DNA of 64,000 nt from assembly GCF_002742335.1 (NCBI RefSeq), contig NZ_MDGR01000007.1, positions 2,856,501-2,920,500 on the forward strand, written 5' to 3'. This document shows, piece after piece, positions 1-7,973 of this stretch (within the stretch, counting starts at the first letter, position 1; each line of letters begins with the position of its first letter). The notes below the pieces were generated by a model, which saw only the letters and a list, made by a program, of their open reading frames with translations, was not told the DNA's origin and made no database searches. The DNA is from Reichenbachiella sp. 5M10. Its GTDB lineage: Bacteria > Bacteroidota > Bacteroidia > Cytophagales > Cyclobacteriaceae. The position numbers were made by a program, and so were the translations under genes.

Positions 1-94
1 AATATGTTTTGCTTTTTCGTCATTGGATACCTAGATTTGCAACCGCAAAATAAGGGAATGACTTAGAAAATAAGAAATTCTTTTGCAAAAAGTC

Positions 95-167
95 GATTGG
101 TTAGCTCAGTTGGTAGAGCAACGCCCTTTTAAGGCGTGGGTCCTGGGTTCGAGCCCCAGACCAATCA
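95..167 (+). tRNA. tRNA-Lys (anticodon TTT)
   Basis: A complete cloverleaf is visible. The acceptor stem GATTGGT (95-101) pairs with ACCAATC (160-166), and A167 is the discriminator base. The anticodon loop CTTTTAA carries TTT, so it decodes AAA/AAG lysine codons. The T arm contains GGTTCGAGCCC. CCA is not encoded, because CAT follows the discriminator. It is nearly identical to the second tRNA-Lys 52 bp downstream. Confidence 0.97.
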
Positions 168-173
168 CATCAG

Positions 174-199
174 ACCTGATAAACGCATCAGGTTTTTTA
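174..199 (+). terminator. Rho-independent terminator of the first tRNA-Lys
   Basis: A 7-bp stem, ACCTGAT/ATCAGGT, with a six-base loop is followed by a T-run (TTTTTAT). It lies directly between the two tRNA genes, so they are probably separately terminated or the hairpin is a processing spacer. Confidence 0.8.
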
Positions 200-219
200 T
201 TCTCACTTGATGGGAAAAC

Positions 220-292
220 GACTGGTTAGCTCAGTTGGTAGAGCAACGCCCTTTTAAGGCGTGGGTCCTGGGTTCGAGCCCCAGACCAGTCA
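220..292 (+). tRNA. tRNA-Lys (anticodon TTT), second copy
   Basis: The body matches the first tRNA-Lys except for the acceptor stem, where GACTGGT pairs with ACCAGTC: the third base pair is C-G instead of T-A, a compensatory change. The anticodon is again TTT. Unlike the first copy, CCA is encoded directly after the discriminator (293-295). Confidence 0.97.
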
Positions 293-298
293 CCAAGA

Positions 299-325
299 AG
301 CCTCAAGGAATTGAGGCTTTTTTTA
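299..325 (+). terminator. Rho-independent terminator of the second tRNA-Lys
   Basis: An 8-bp stem, AGCCTCAA/TTGAGGCT, with a GGAA loop is followed by a run of seven T residues. Confidence 0.85.
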
Positions 326-458
326 TACCCAAGTCCTTGTCCCAACCATTCTAAAAATCTCTGATCACTCTGTTAGTCAAGATTCATTGTTCGACTTTCG
401 CTATTGTTTTTTATAGAGGTAATACGGATCAGTCTGTAAACTTGGGGGATTGAAAAAA

Positions 459-620
459 TCACGCATAAATTTTAGATAGTCTGTAGAGGAAAAATTCTAC
501 GTTTTGAACACCTCTGAATTGAGATCTAAAGGCTTTGATCTTGGCATTGAAAGATTCTGCTGACGCATTGGTACTTCGATGATCAAAGAAATTGAGAATA
601 CTCTGATAGTGGTTTTGGGA
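459..620 (-). pseudogene. Transposase C-terminal relic (DDE, ISL3/ISAon1-like)
   Basis: Read on the minus strand, this stretch encodes about 53 codons ending in TGA at 459-461. They include the peptide NASAESFNAKIKAFRSQFRG, followed by a VEFFLYRLSKIYA-like end. This is the characteristic C-terminus of DDE transposases of the ISL3/ISAon1 type common in Bacteroidota. The frame is closed upstream at 621-623 and no N-terminal part is present, so it is a dead fragment. The sequence just beyond its stop codon (426-438, GGATCAGTCTGTA) probably belongs to the terminal inverted repeat of the original element. The exact family is less certain than the transposase call. Confidence 0.75.
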
Positions 621-815
621 TCAGTCTGTATTTCTGGGGCATTGATCCAAGATCACTTCGAAATTCAACAGTCATGGTTCGACATTCATCATTACTTTTT
701 TGCTAAACAACCACCTACTATGAGTCTTTGAACCAATGTGTACACAATGGAAAGCATGAATATCGAATGCTCCATGTCGAATATTGGTTTTTATCCTCCA
801 ATTCACAGACTGATC
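618..815. mobile_element. Possible MITE-like remnant with 11-bp inverted ends
   Basis: GATCAGTCTGT at 619-629 and its reverse complement ACAGACTGATC at 805-815 bound about 200 bp without coding potential. The left end, with its downstream TCTGGGGCATTGA, resembles the sequence at 426-456 next to the transposase relic. The relic's reading frame breaks exactly where this copy begins, which suggests that a related non-autonomous copy inserted into, or recombined with, the older element. The rest of 330-975 contains no gene I can support. Confidence 0.45.
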
Positions 816-975
816 AACGGATCCCTAAACACTGCTAACGACACATTCCTTCACACTCTGCACAACCTAAACTCAGCACTGCACAGACATTAGACTGTTA
901 ATCAATTGTTTAGGCGATTTTTTTCAACACAATACTCATAACATTGTGATGACCTTTTGTTAACTTTAAGGTAAT

Positions 976-1539
976 ATGAGCTCGTTACGCCACTACATAC
1001 TCCTCCTCCTGACCGCTAGCTGTAGCATGACACATCAGCATCCCATCCAATCTTCCTATGCAGAGGAGGGTCGGTTCGAGGACTACACATCGTATACACT
1101 GGTGAGCAACGAGCAAGTTGAGACATTGGAGCAGCGTGCCATCGAGAAGGGCATCACTGCTCACATGAATTCACTTGGCTACCAAGAAGACACAGAGAAC
1201 CCATCGCTCTACATCTACTACCAAGTCTATCAAGAGGATTTCAAACTGACCACAGAAGATCAAGCCCCCTTGGAGAACTGGCTGGCTCGAAAGGGGTATT
1301 TCTCAGAGGACGACAACAAAGACACGCACCAGACGACTTCCAAAATCCACGGGCACTCGTTGTTCATTTCATTTTACGACCCGCAGATCCAGCGTGAGGT
1401 TTGGCAAGGACACATGAGCAACCTGCATGCAATCTCTACACAGAACCATAGAGCTGCTGCACAGATCGTACTGAGCCAATACCCATTGATGGCTAAAAGC
1501 TCGCGACAAACCTACTCCAAGCACTACGCACTACGCTAG
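976..1539 (+). CDS. DUF4136-like lipoprotein
   Basis: A 187-residue protein with a short hydrophobic leader and a lipobox ending at Cys16 (LTASC), so it is predicted to be lipidated and held in the envelope. The rest resembles the DUF4136 family: an early FxxYxTY-like segment (FEDYTSYTL), a middle segment like that in which these proteins describe low-activity alleles (LYIYYQVYQED), and a later SLFISFYDPQIQREVWQG stretch matching the family's 'D.....LvW.G' end. A second DUF4136 protein lies at 52261-52830. The function of the family is unknown. The gene converges on the phosphonate block, with only 18 bp between stop codons. Confidence 0.65.
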   Translation: MSSLRHYILLLLTASCSMTHQHPIQSSYAEEGRFEDYTSYTLVSNEQVETLEQRAIEKGITAHMNSLGYQEDTENPSLYIYYQVYQEDFKLTTEDQAPLENWLARKGYFSEDDNKDTHQTTSKIHGHSLFISFYDPQIQREVWQGHMSNLHAISTQNHRAAAQIVLSQYPLMAKSSRQTYSKHYALR

Positions 1540-1557
1540 GGTTCCTTTTCGCTCCAT

Positions 1558-2724
1558 TTACAAATCAAATATCTTGCGGATACTAGCTTCTGCGTACCCT
1601 GCACTCCCTGTCATCCCTTTGCCTCCGATTCCTGTAATGATATGGACATTCTCATCGATCGTATGCTCAAACACATCCTTGGTCTTGCACTGACTGTACA
1701 CACCAAACCACGTACGCTGTAATCTCCAGTCCTCCAGTTGAAATATCTCCTTGGCCAGATCAATCATGTACTGATTGATATCATGATTGATATCAAAACC
1801 CAAAGTGTCTGCCTGCCCAGCATCTGCATACTCGTGTGAATCCCCGATAATCACACTCCCGTCCATCGCCTGCTTAAACAAGATGTGCACACCCCATTCT
1901 TTGTGCTTGGATTGCTTCGCCTCTTTGGCTTTCACGGCTTGGTACGACGGGCACTCCGCAAAACTCTCATAACGTCGAATACTGAGACCAGTCAATACCG
2001 ATCCAGGTATGATTTGATTCTTCTGCGCCACTGTCTGCATCATCTGTAGTTTGGTCACTTCTAGATCACTCAATCCATAGAGTGTCGGGTACAGGTTCTT
2101 GAAGTCACTCCCTGTACATACGACGACCTTGTCCCCAACGAATACCTCCCCGTTGTTGCAAAAGACCCACTGCTGCTCCGTCGCTGAATCAATCTCCATC
2201 ACACTGTGATTGGGAAAATACGCCAAACCGTGCTGCTCTATTAAGTACGCCCTGATCTGATGCACTGCTACACGAGGCTCCACTGTCACTTCGCCCGGAA
2301 AAAACAAGCCCTCCTTCACATAATCCGTTTTGAGCCCTTGATACGTCGCTAGACACTCCCGAGAAGACCGCAATTGCGACTCATAATCATTGGCACTGTT
2401 GATCTTGTGCAGCTCATGAAGGAGCTGCACTTCCTCATCATTGGAGGCAAGGTAGATCGAGCCGTTTTGACGTACTGATATATCAAACCGTGACTGGAGA
2501 TCTTTGTAAATCTCCAAACTTCGCCGGCCATAGTTTTGCCATTTGGCATCCATGCCCGAAGGCACTACCTGTCCAAAATTGCGTACCGTTGCACCTTGAG
2601 GTTCACAGTCTTTTTCGACCATCGCTACGGACTTGCCTGCCAGCAGTGCATGGTAGGCATGAAAAGTCCCCAGAACTCCTCCCCCTACGACAATCAAATC
2701 ATACTTTTCGTTATTCATAATCAA
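1558..2724 (-). CDS. TIGR03364-type FAD-dependent oxidoreductase of phosphonate clusters
   Basis: A 388-residue protein of the DAO/glycine-oxidase fold. The N-terminal dinucleotide-binding motif (IVVGGGVLG, residues 11-19) is clear, and the C-terminal HIITGIGGKGMTGSAGYAE is the FAD-binding end seen in amino-acid oxidases. Overall it matches the TIGR03364 group that accompanies aminoethylphosphonate genes. From the cluster I infer that it oxidatively deaminates 2-aminoethylphosphonate, or an N-methylated form, to phosphonoacetaldehyde; no PhnW-type transaminase is visible in the block. It is the last gene of the operon. Its start overlaps the stop of the upstream DUF5690 gene by 4 bp (an ATG three codons in, at 2718, is an alternative). 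Exact substrate unproven. Confidence 0.8.
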   Translation of the reverse strand: MIMNNEKYDLIVVGGGVLGTFHAYHALLAGKSVAMVEKDCEPQGATVRNFGQVVPSGMDAKWQNYGRRSLEIYKDLQSRFDISVRQNGSIYLASNDEEVQLLHELHKINSANDYESQLRSSRECLATYQGLKTDYVKEGLFFPGEVTVEPRVAVHQIRAYLIEQHGLAYFPNHSVMEIDSATEQQWVFCNNGEVFVGDKVVVCTGSDFKNLYPTLYGLSDLEVTKLQMMQTVAQKNQIIPGSVLTGLSIRRYESFAECPSYQAVKAKEAKQSKHKEWGVHILFKQAMDGSVIIGDSHEYADAGQADTLGFDINHDINQYMIDLAKEIFQLEDWRLQRTWFGVYSQCKTKDVFEHTIDENVHIITGIGGKGMTGSAGYAEASIRKIFDL

Positions 2725-4007
2725 TTATTCACTCTAATTTTCTTTAGTAAATACACGACAGTGATCACCGTCATCCCCATCCCGACGAATGCCACGAGGT
2801 AGGCGGATTGAATGATAAAGTCCAACCAATTCACTTCGGGTGAAAAGAAGTTTTTGAACAGCAAAACCCCTACACTGCCTAAGTAGCCAAAAGCATCGGC
2901 GATGTACATCAAAAATCCGATGTTGCTACCCGAAATCTTGAATACGGGAATCACCCGTTCGAACACAAAGCAGTTGAATGGAATATATGCCAAGTAGACT
3001 CCAGTCATGATCATGATCACCCAGACAGATCCCGAGACCAGCTCGCGCTCCATACCATAGGTACTGAGAGCGATGACTACATAACCGAGCAATATGATCA
3101 ACTGTATCGTCAGCAGGGCCTTGAAATTGTCCCGAATCAAAAAGATCAGACTCATCACCACCAAGACGATGACTGTGGAGGGCACCGAAGTACTGAGGTA
3201 GATCGATGGCTCTTGGTCAAAACCCAAAGCCAACCAAATATCCGAGGCATAGTTGCTCCGAAGGTCTCTAAATATCGTCAGTAACATATAGCTCAACACC
3301 ATGATCATCATCAGCATCCCGATCCCGCGAAGGCTCTGTCTTCGGCTCGCAGCAGTCATCGGAGTACGAGCCAGTCTATCGGCACGATCCTCATCTGTCG
3401 GTTCGGGCATGCGATTGAGGAAATAGACCGAGAGCAACAGCGGCACGGCAAAGATCATCCCGACGATGTATGGCATGTGGTACTCCGACACATTGAGATG
3501 TACGATCAGCCACTGTGCCACGGACTTGCAGAGATTGGATGCCATGATGAAACTAACTGAGAGGATCGCTCCGAGAATTTCGGTACTCGAGCGTCCCTCA
3601 AGATAACTAAACACGATCCCCCAAATCATCCCCAGCGGGAGGCCATTGAGGAACAAACACCAAAAATTGTAAGGAGGAGGTATGATCGCAAACAACACCA
3701 AGGCCAACTCGGCTACTCCAATCAAAACCAAGATCAAGACCGCACGCCGGTCCTTTTTCAATTCTGAAATAAACTTGATCCCGATGAACTTGGAAAACAT
3801 GTAGCCCAAAGCTTGTGCAATGATCAGCAAGCTCTTGAACTCCAACCCCAAATGCGTCACATCCGCAAACACCCCCACCGAAAACGCCTTGCGAAAGGCA
3901 TACATACACGAATAAGTCGAGAAAGCCACCAACCCCATCGAAATGATGAGCAGCCAAGAACTCTTGGTTGGACGGGTCACGGTGGAGGGCAACGTAGCTT
4001 CCATCAA
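2721..4007 (-). CDS. DUF5690 / MFS-type membrane transporter of the phosphonate block
   Basis: A 428-residue integral membrane protein with about 12 hydrophobic segments and an MFS-like layout: a central charged loop (MPEPTDEDRADRLARTPMTAASRR, roughly 207-230) separates two halves. It resembles the DUF5690 family. It sits 1 bp after the phosphonatase-like gene and overlaps the FAD oxidase gene by 4 bp. The likely role, inferred from context only, is uptake of aminoethylphosphonate or a related small phosphonate across the inner membrane after release by the exported enzymes. Two Met codons in a row make the start ambiguous by one codon. Confidence 0.7.
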   Translation of the reverse strand: MMEATLPSTVTRPTKSSWLLIISMGLVAFSTYSCMYAFRKAFSVGVFADVTHLGLEFKSLLIIAQALGYMFSKFIGIKFISELKKDRRAVLILVLIGVAELALVLFAIIPPPYNFWCLFLNGLPLGMIWGIVFSYLEGRSSTEILGAILSVSFIMASNLCKSVAQWLIVHLNVSEYHMPYIVGMIFAVPLLLSVYFLNRMPEPTDEDRADRLARTPMTAASRRQSLRGIGMLMMIMVLSYMLLTIFRDLRSNYASDIWLALGFDQEPSIYLSTSVPSTVIVLVVMSLIFLIRDNFKALLTIQLIILLGYVVIALSTYGMERELVSGSVWVIMIMTGVYLAYIPFNCFVFERVIPVFKISGSNIGFLMYIADAFGYLGSVGVLLFKNFFSPEVNWLDFIIQSAYLVAFVGMGMTVITVVYLLKKIRVNN

Positions 4008-4008
4008 G

Positions 4009-4698
4009 TTATGCTTCGGCGTGATCCATGATTTCCATGAGGTTTGTCACCACATGTGTCGCACCCAGTTGGGTCAATTCTTCCCTACCAAACATGTTGG
4101 AAGCTACTCCGACGATGTATTTGCATTGGGCATTGAGCCCCTCTTCCATGTCAGACTGGGTATCACCGACTTTCATGACCTTGGCGGGATCATTAATCTC
4201 AAAGTACGCCATGATCTTTCGGATCATGTCTGAAGCAGGACGCCCGGCCTCCACTTCGTCACTTGTCACGGTAAAATCAACCGTACCCGGTACAGTCCAC
4301 CCAAGACGCTGGAGCAATAGATCCACAATCTCACGACTATAACCTGTATCAAGAGCGACTTTGATACCACGTGTTCGGAGTTCGGCAAAAAGCTCTTCTG
4401 CACCAGGATAGGCCGCTATCTCATCTGTCTCCGCGTAGCGTTGGATCAACGAATTAAAAAAAGCAACATTGACAGCCTCGCGATCTACTAGAGAAGTCTC
4501 CGGCGCATACTCATCGATGAGCTGCGCGATACCTTCGGTCTTATTCATGCCTCCGATGGCACGAAACACCTCTTCTAGCTCCAAATGGATCCCTACTTTT
4601 TCTAATGCTCTTTTTACACACTGATACACTGTTTTTCCTTCTTCTACTGTGGTGCCTGCCATGTCAAAAACGACAAGCTCAATTCCGTTCAAATTCAT
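4009..4698 (-). CDS. Phosphonatase-like HAD hydrolase (PhnX-like)
   Basis: A 229-residue HAD-superfamily protein. Motif I is VVFDMAGTTVEEG (residues 9-21), with the DxAGT signature that distinguishes phosphonoacetaldehyde hydrolases from ordinary phosphatases. Motif II is VALDTGYS, and motif IV is VGDTQSDMEEG. Lys53, in the cap segment AIGGMNKTEG, lies where PhnX uses a lysine to form a Schiff base with phosphonoacetaldehyde. It should therefore cleave the C-P bond of phosphonoacetaldehyde to acetaldehyde and phosphate in the cytoplasm. It is followed after 1 bp by the DUF5690 transporter and preceded by the PbfA-like lyase. Some members of this phosphonatase-like group have no tested substrate, so the exact substrate is inferred. 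Confidence 0.82.
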   Translation of the reverse strand: MNLNGIELVVFDMAGTTVEEGKTVYQCVKRALEKVGIHLELEEVFRAIGGMNKTEGIAQLIDEYAPETSLVDREAVNVAFFNSLIQRYAETDEIAAYPGAEELFAELRTRGIKVALDTGYSREIVDLLLQRLGWTVPGTVDFTVTSDEVEAGRPASDMIRKIMAYFEINDPAKVMKVGDTQSDMEEGLNAQCKYIVGVASNMFGREELTQLGATHVVTNLMEIMDHAEA

Positions 4699-4729
4699 AT
4701 ATCTAGATTCTATCGCCTAAGTGGCGTGA

Positions 4730-6097
4730 TTAATTTTTTATTAAGGTTTGAAGTATTTGCTTAAAACTCTTCAAAATCTGGTCTGCTTCGGCCTGAGAGA
4801 GAATCAGCGGCGGGTGCAAACTGACCACATTGGTATCGATCACCTTGAAGGAGAGCCCCTTACTCAACCCGGCCTCAAGGACGGCGTTGGCTAAATCTGG
4901 ATTGCGGCCCTTGGTCTGTACATCTGTCACCAGATCCATCGACAGCAAGAGTCCGATCCCGTCGACGTGTCCTACTTGCTCGTAGTGATCGGCGAGTTGC
5001 CTCAGTCCATCGAGTAGATATGCCCCCATTTTTTCTGCATGAGCAGTCAATTCATTCTTTTGGATATAATCCAATGTAGCTTTGGCTGCTGCACTGCATA
5101 TCGGACTCTTCTCGTGGGTAAAATGCCCAATCGAATAGTCAGAAACCAGGTTATACTTGTCTCTGGTAAGGATCCCAGCAAAAGGCAATATCCCCCCACC
5201 GAGTGACTTGCCCACTACTAGCACATCTGGCGTCACATAGTGCTCACATGCAAACAAACGGCCCGTCCGTCCCATGCCACATACGATCTCATCGAAGATC
5301 AAAAAAGCCCCGTACTCGTCGCACAACTCTCGCACACTCTGCCAATAGTAAGCTGTCGGGATGAATGGTGTAGAAGCCACTGGTGTCCCCACCACAGCTG
5401 CGATATCCGGATTGTGTCGAAACACCGTCCGTACCTGATCCAGATACGCCTCATCGATCGCTTCGGTATCACTAGGATCTAAGCCCCACGGATTACGATA
5501 GTAGTCTGGAAACTCCACATAGTACGCCCCAGGCACCATCGGCCCCACTCCAGTCGTCCAGTGAGGATTCCCTCCAAGAGTCGCTGCTTGATAGGTACTC
5601 CCATGAAACTGGTTCCAAAAAGAGATCGTCTTCCACTTGCCCGTCACACGCTTGGCAAGCATCACAGCCATCTCGATGGCTTCTGATCCTCCAGGACAAA
5701 ACAGTACACGATCAAGCTCCTCAGGAGCTAGAGCTACCAGCTGCTCCGCAAAATCCACAGTCACACGTGCCGTGTAGCGCCGTGGTGCAAAACTAAGTTG
5801 CGCATCCAGCTGCTGTTTGATCGCTGCGATCACAGCGGGATTGTTGTACCCGATGTGATGTACTCCATTGCCATGCAAATCGAGATAGCGCTTGCCATCT
5901 AGATCTGTAATGTAGGCTCCCTCCGCTTGCTCGACGACATTCATCACGGGAGTAGATAGGGCTTGATGCAAAAACACGTTGGCATCACGATGGAGTAAGG
6001 TCCGTGAAGCTTGGCTCAGCGACTCGGCCTTTCGGCTCTGCACTCCCGACTTGTGCGTATCGCCCTGCTGCACAAAGGGGGCTGTAGTTGTACTCAT
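4730..6097 (-). CDS. pbfA: PLP enzyme, PbfA-type (R)-1-hydroxy-2-aminoethylphosphonate ammonia-lyase
   Basis: A 455-residue class-III aminotransferase-fold enzyme. The PLP lysine is K297 in VLVVGKSLGGG, and D269 (LIFDEIVCG) would bind the pyridine nitrogen. Its sequence and placement, beside a phosphonatase-like HAD gene and a TIGR03364 oxidase, match PbfA. PbfA turns (R)-1-hydroxy-2-aminoethylphosphonate into phosphonoacetaldehyde and ammonia, extending the classic PhnX route to hydroxylated aminoethylphosphonate. A true PhnW transaminase belongs to a different fold class, so this gene is not PhnW. The start lies 7 bp after the stop of the upstream phosphoesterase gene. An ordinary class-III aminotransferase cannot be excluded by sequence alone. 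Confidence 0.78.
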   Translation of the reverse strand: MSTTTAPFVQQGDTHKSGVQSRKAESLSQASRTLLHRDANVFLHQALSTPVMNVVEQAEGAYITDLDGKRYLDLHGNGVHHIGYNNPAVIAAIKQQLDAQLSFAPRRYTARVTVDFAEQLVALAPEELDRVLFCPGGSEAIEMAVMLAKRVTGKWKTISFWNQFHGSTYQAATLGGNPHWTTGVGPMVPGAYYVEFPDYYRNPWGLDPSDTEAIDEAYLDQVRTVFRHNPDIAAVVGTPVASTPFIPTAYYWQSVRELCDEYGAFLIFDEIVCGMGRTGRLFACEHYVTPDVLVVGKSLGGGILPFAGILTRDKYNLVSDYSIGHFTHEKSPICSAAAKATLDYIQKNELTAHAEKMGAYLLDGLRQLADHYEQVGHVDGIGLLLSMDLVTDVQTKGRNPDLANAVLEAGLSKGLSFKVIDTNVVSLHPPLILSQAEADQILKSFKQILQTLIKN

Positions 6098-6104
6098 AGT
6101 TGGT

Positions 6105-7973
6105 TTATTTATTGAGTGTAAAAATATCTTTCATCCGACCTTCGCTATCGTACATGCGTAGCTCTAGCTCGTTCCCGAACACCTCGATGGTCAAGTAGTG
6201 ATGTCCTCTGAAGGTCTTGGCACTGAACCACGAACGCGTCGGCGCAAAATCCTCCAAATTGCCCCCTGCTCCACCGGCTTGCACATAGGTCACCCCTCCA
6301 GTCTTGGTGAGCTTGTCTTCTAAAATCTGATGTGTCCGCTGATAGGTATGCAGGTGTCCAAAGAAAACCATATCCACTCCGTACTTTTCGTAGAGTGGCA
6401 CGATCGGTTTGATCTTAGGATCACCCATAGAACTCGACTCAGACCAGCTATCTCCATAATCGTCCTCATCCGAGGAATAGGGCGCGTGATGATGCGCGAC
6501 GAACTTCCATTCTGCTGTAGAGTTTTGGAGCTGCTCTTCGAGCCAGACGTACTGTTCCTCCCCCTCCCCAAACTGCTCCTTGCGGTTGCTGTCCAGCATG
6601 AAAAACTCGGCATTGCCATACGTAAATTTATAATAGGCCTTTTCTTGATAAGGCAGTATGTGGTATTGATTGAACCAGTACAAGTCTCCTTCGCCATTGC
6701 CCGCTACAGGATAGACTGGGATGCGAGACGTCAACTGATTCATGGCATGAAAGTACTCGTAGTTCCACTGGTACTTGTTGGCCTCCTTTCCTCCATCGGT
6801 CAAGTCTCCAAGGTTGAGCAAAAACTCTGGTCTCTCATCCCACAGCAGTTTGGACACACGGTTGTTGACATGCGGTCGTGCCTCCGTATCTCCTATCACC
6901 GCAAACGTGAATGATGGAGGTGCTACCTCACCTGTCTTGAAGGTTGACACTCCACTCTCGATCGTCTCTCCATCTTTGGAGGTTGATTTGATGTTGTAGA
7001 AATAGGCTTGACCGGGCGTCAAACCTTTCAATACGTATTGATTGATATTCTCTCCCTCTACTGTTCCCATTTCCTTGTTGGTTTTCAAGGTTTGCACCTC
7101 TACTTTTTCCATCAAGGGAACAGACGTCCCGTACTCGATGACCACCTGTGCAGGCTCACTGGTCTCCCACACTATCCCCATCTGTGTAGGTGTCGCCATC
7201 TGTAAATAAGGACCCGCCGTGTAGTGAAAGAGGTCAGGATAGAGTTTGCCCTCGATCGTCAGGTTCTGGAAGTCTTCGTAATTCCGTTGGATCTGCTTCT
7301 TGTGAAGGGCACGTCCGTAGAGTCGCTGACATTTGAGCAGGTCTCCCAGCTGCATGTAAGGCTCGTGCGAGAGATAGGCCGCATTCTCGAGCTGCATATC
7401 TCTCGGGTCGTGACCAATCATCTGCCCGACCTTCATCTCGCGTTTGAGTTCGCCGTTGATATATAGCTTCATAGCTGCTCCATCATAAGTCGCGACCAGA
7501 TGCATCCAGTAGTTTTTCCATCCACGTTCTGCAACGGTATAGTTGACAGCACTCGAATAAGCAGAGCCTTGATCCTTCAAAGTAAAAACCACCTCACGAC
7601 CGTACATCCCCAATAGCCAAAGAGGATCTTCCTCTCGGTACTGGTAGCGGTAGGTCGTCATCACTCCTACCTCCTGATTGACATGATAGAGCAGCCAGAG
7701 TTCGACCGAAAAAGCCTCTGTCGGCACCTGCTCCGAAGGATAAAACCCTTCCAACCGCTCAGTAGGGTCTTGTCCAAAAAACTCAAACGGATACGTCTGA
7801 TACTTCAAAGGAGCCACAGGTGTCTGAGGCGCCTCCAGCCGAGGACCTATAGGGTTCTTGGCATGGCGCTCCAGGGTATAGTCTGGCCAAAACCACCATT
7901 CGACTAGCGGCTCTTGGGCCTGCACACCCCATGCTACCGCTACCAACGATACGAATAGGATATTTTTTTTCAT
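6105..7973 (-). CDS. Secreted LamG-domain metallophosphoesterase
   Basis: I place the start at the Met followed by KKNILFVSLVAVAWGVQAQE, a clean signal peptide; this ATG overlaps the upstream stop by 4 bp. The 622-residue product has a concanavalin/LamG-like domain (about 80-240), a purple-acid-phosphatase-type N-terminal FnIII domain (YTAGPYLQMATPTQMGIVWE), and a calcineurin-like phosphoesterase domain starting at FAVIGDTEARPH. Metal-binding motifs NLGDLTDGG, HHHAPYS and FFGHLHTYQR are present. The usual GNH[DE] motif reads GNGEGD, so one conserved His is missing. The LamG domain may bind a glycan, so the substrate could be a phosphorylated or phosphonylated polysaccharide; that is inference. 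Confidence 0.82.
   Translation of the reverse strand: MKKNILFVSLVAVAWGVQAQEPLVEWWFWPDYTLERHAKNPIGPRLEAPQTPVAPLKYQTYPFEFFGQDPTERLEGFYPSEQVPTEAFSVELWLLYHVNQEVGVMTTYRYQYREEDPLWLLGMYGREVVFTLKDQGSAYSSAVNYTVAERGWKNYWMHLVATYDGAAMKLYINGELKREMKVGQMIGHDPRDMQLENAAYLSHEPYMQLGDLLKCQRLYGRALHKKQIQRNYEDFQNLTIEGKLYPDLFHYTAGPYLQMATPTQMGIVWETSEPAQVVIEYGTSVPLMEKVEVQTLKTNKEMGTVEGENINQYVLKGLTPGQAYFYNIKSTSKDGETIESGVSTFKTGEVAPPSFTFAVIGDTEARPHVNNRVSKLLWDERPEFLLNLGDLTDGGKEANKYQWNYEYFHAMNQLTSRIPVYPVAGNGEGDLYWFNQYHILPYQEKAYYKFTYGNAEFFMLDSNRKEQFGEGEEQYVWLEEQLQNSTAEWKFVAHHHAPYSSDEDDYGDSWSESSSMGDPKIKPIVPLYEKYGVDMVFFGHLHTYQRTHQILEDKLTKTGGVTYVQAGGAGGNLEDFAPTRSWFSAKTFRGHHYLTIEVFGNELELRMYDSEGRMKDIFTLNK

Noticed and set aside
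2490-2802. Two plus-strand frames overlapping the FAD oxidase and transporter start
   Set aside because: They lie antisense to well-supported genes and encode no recognisable protein.
4730-6097. PhnW (2-aminoethylphosphonate:pyruvate transaminase)
   Set aside because: The gene is a class-III aminotransferase-fold protein (K297 in GKSLGGG); PhnW belongs to the class-V fold.
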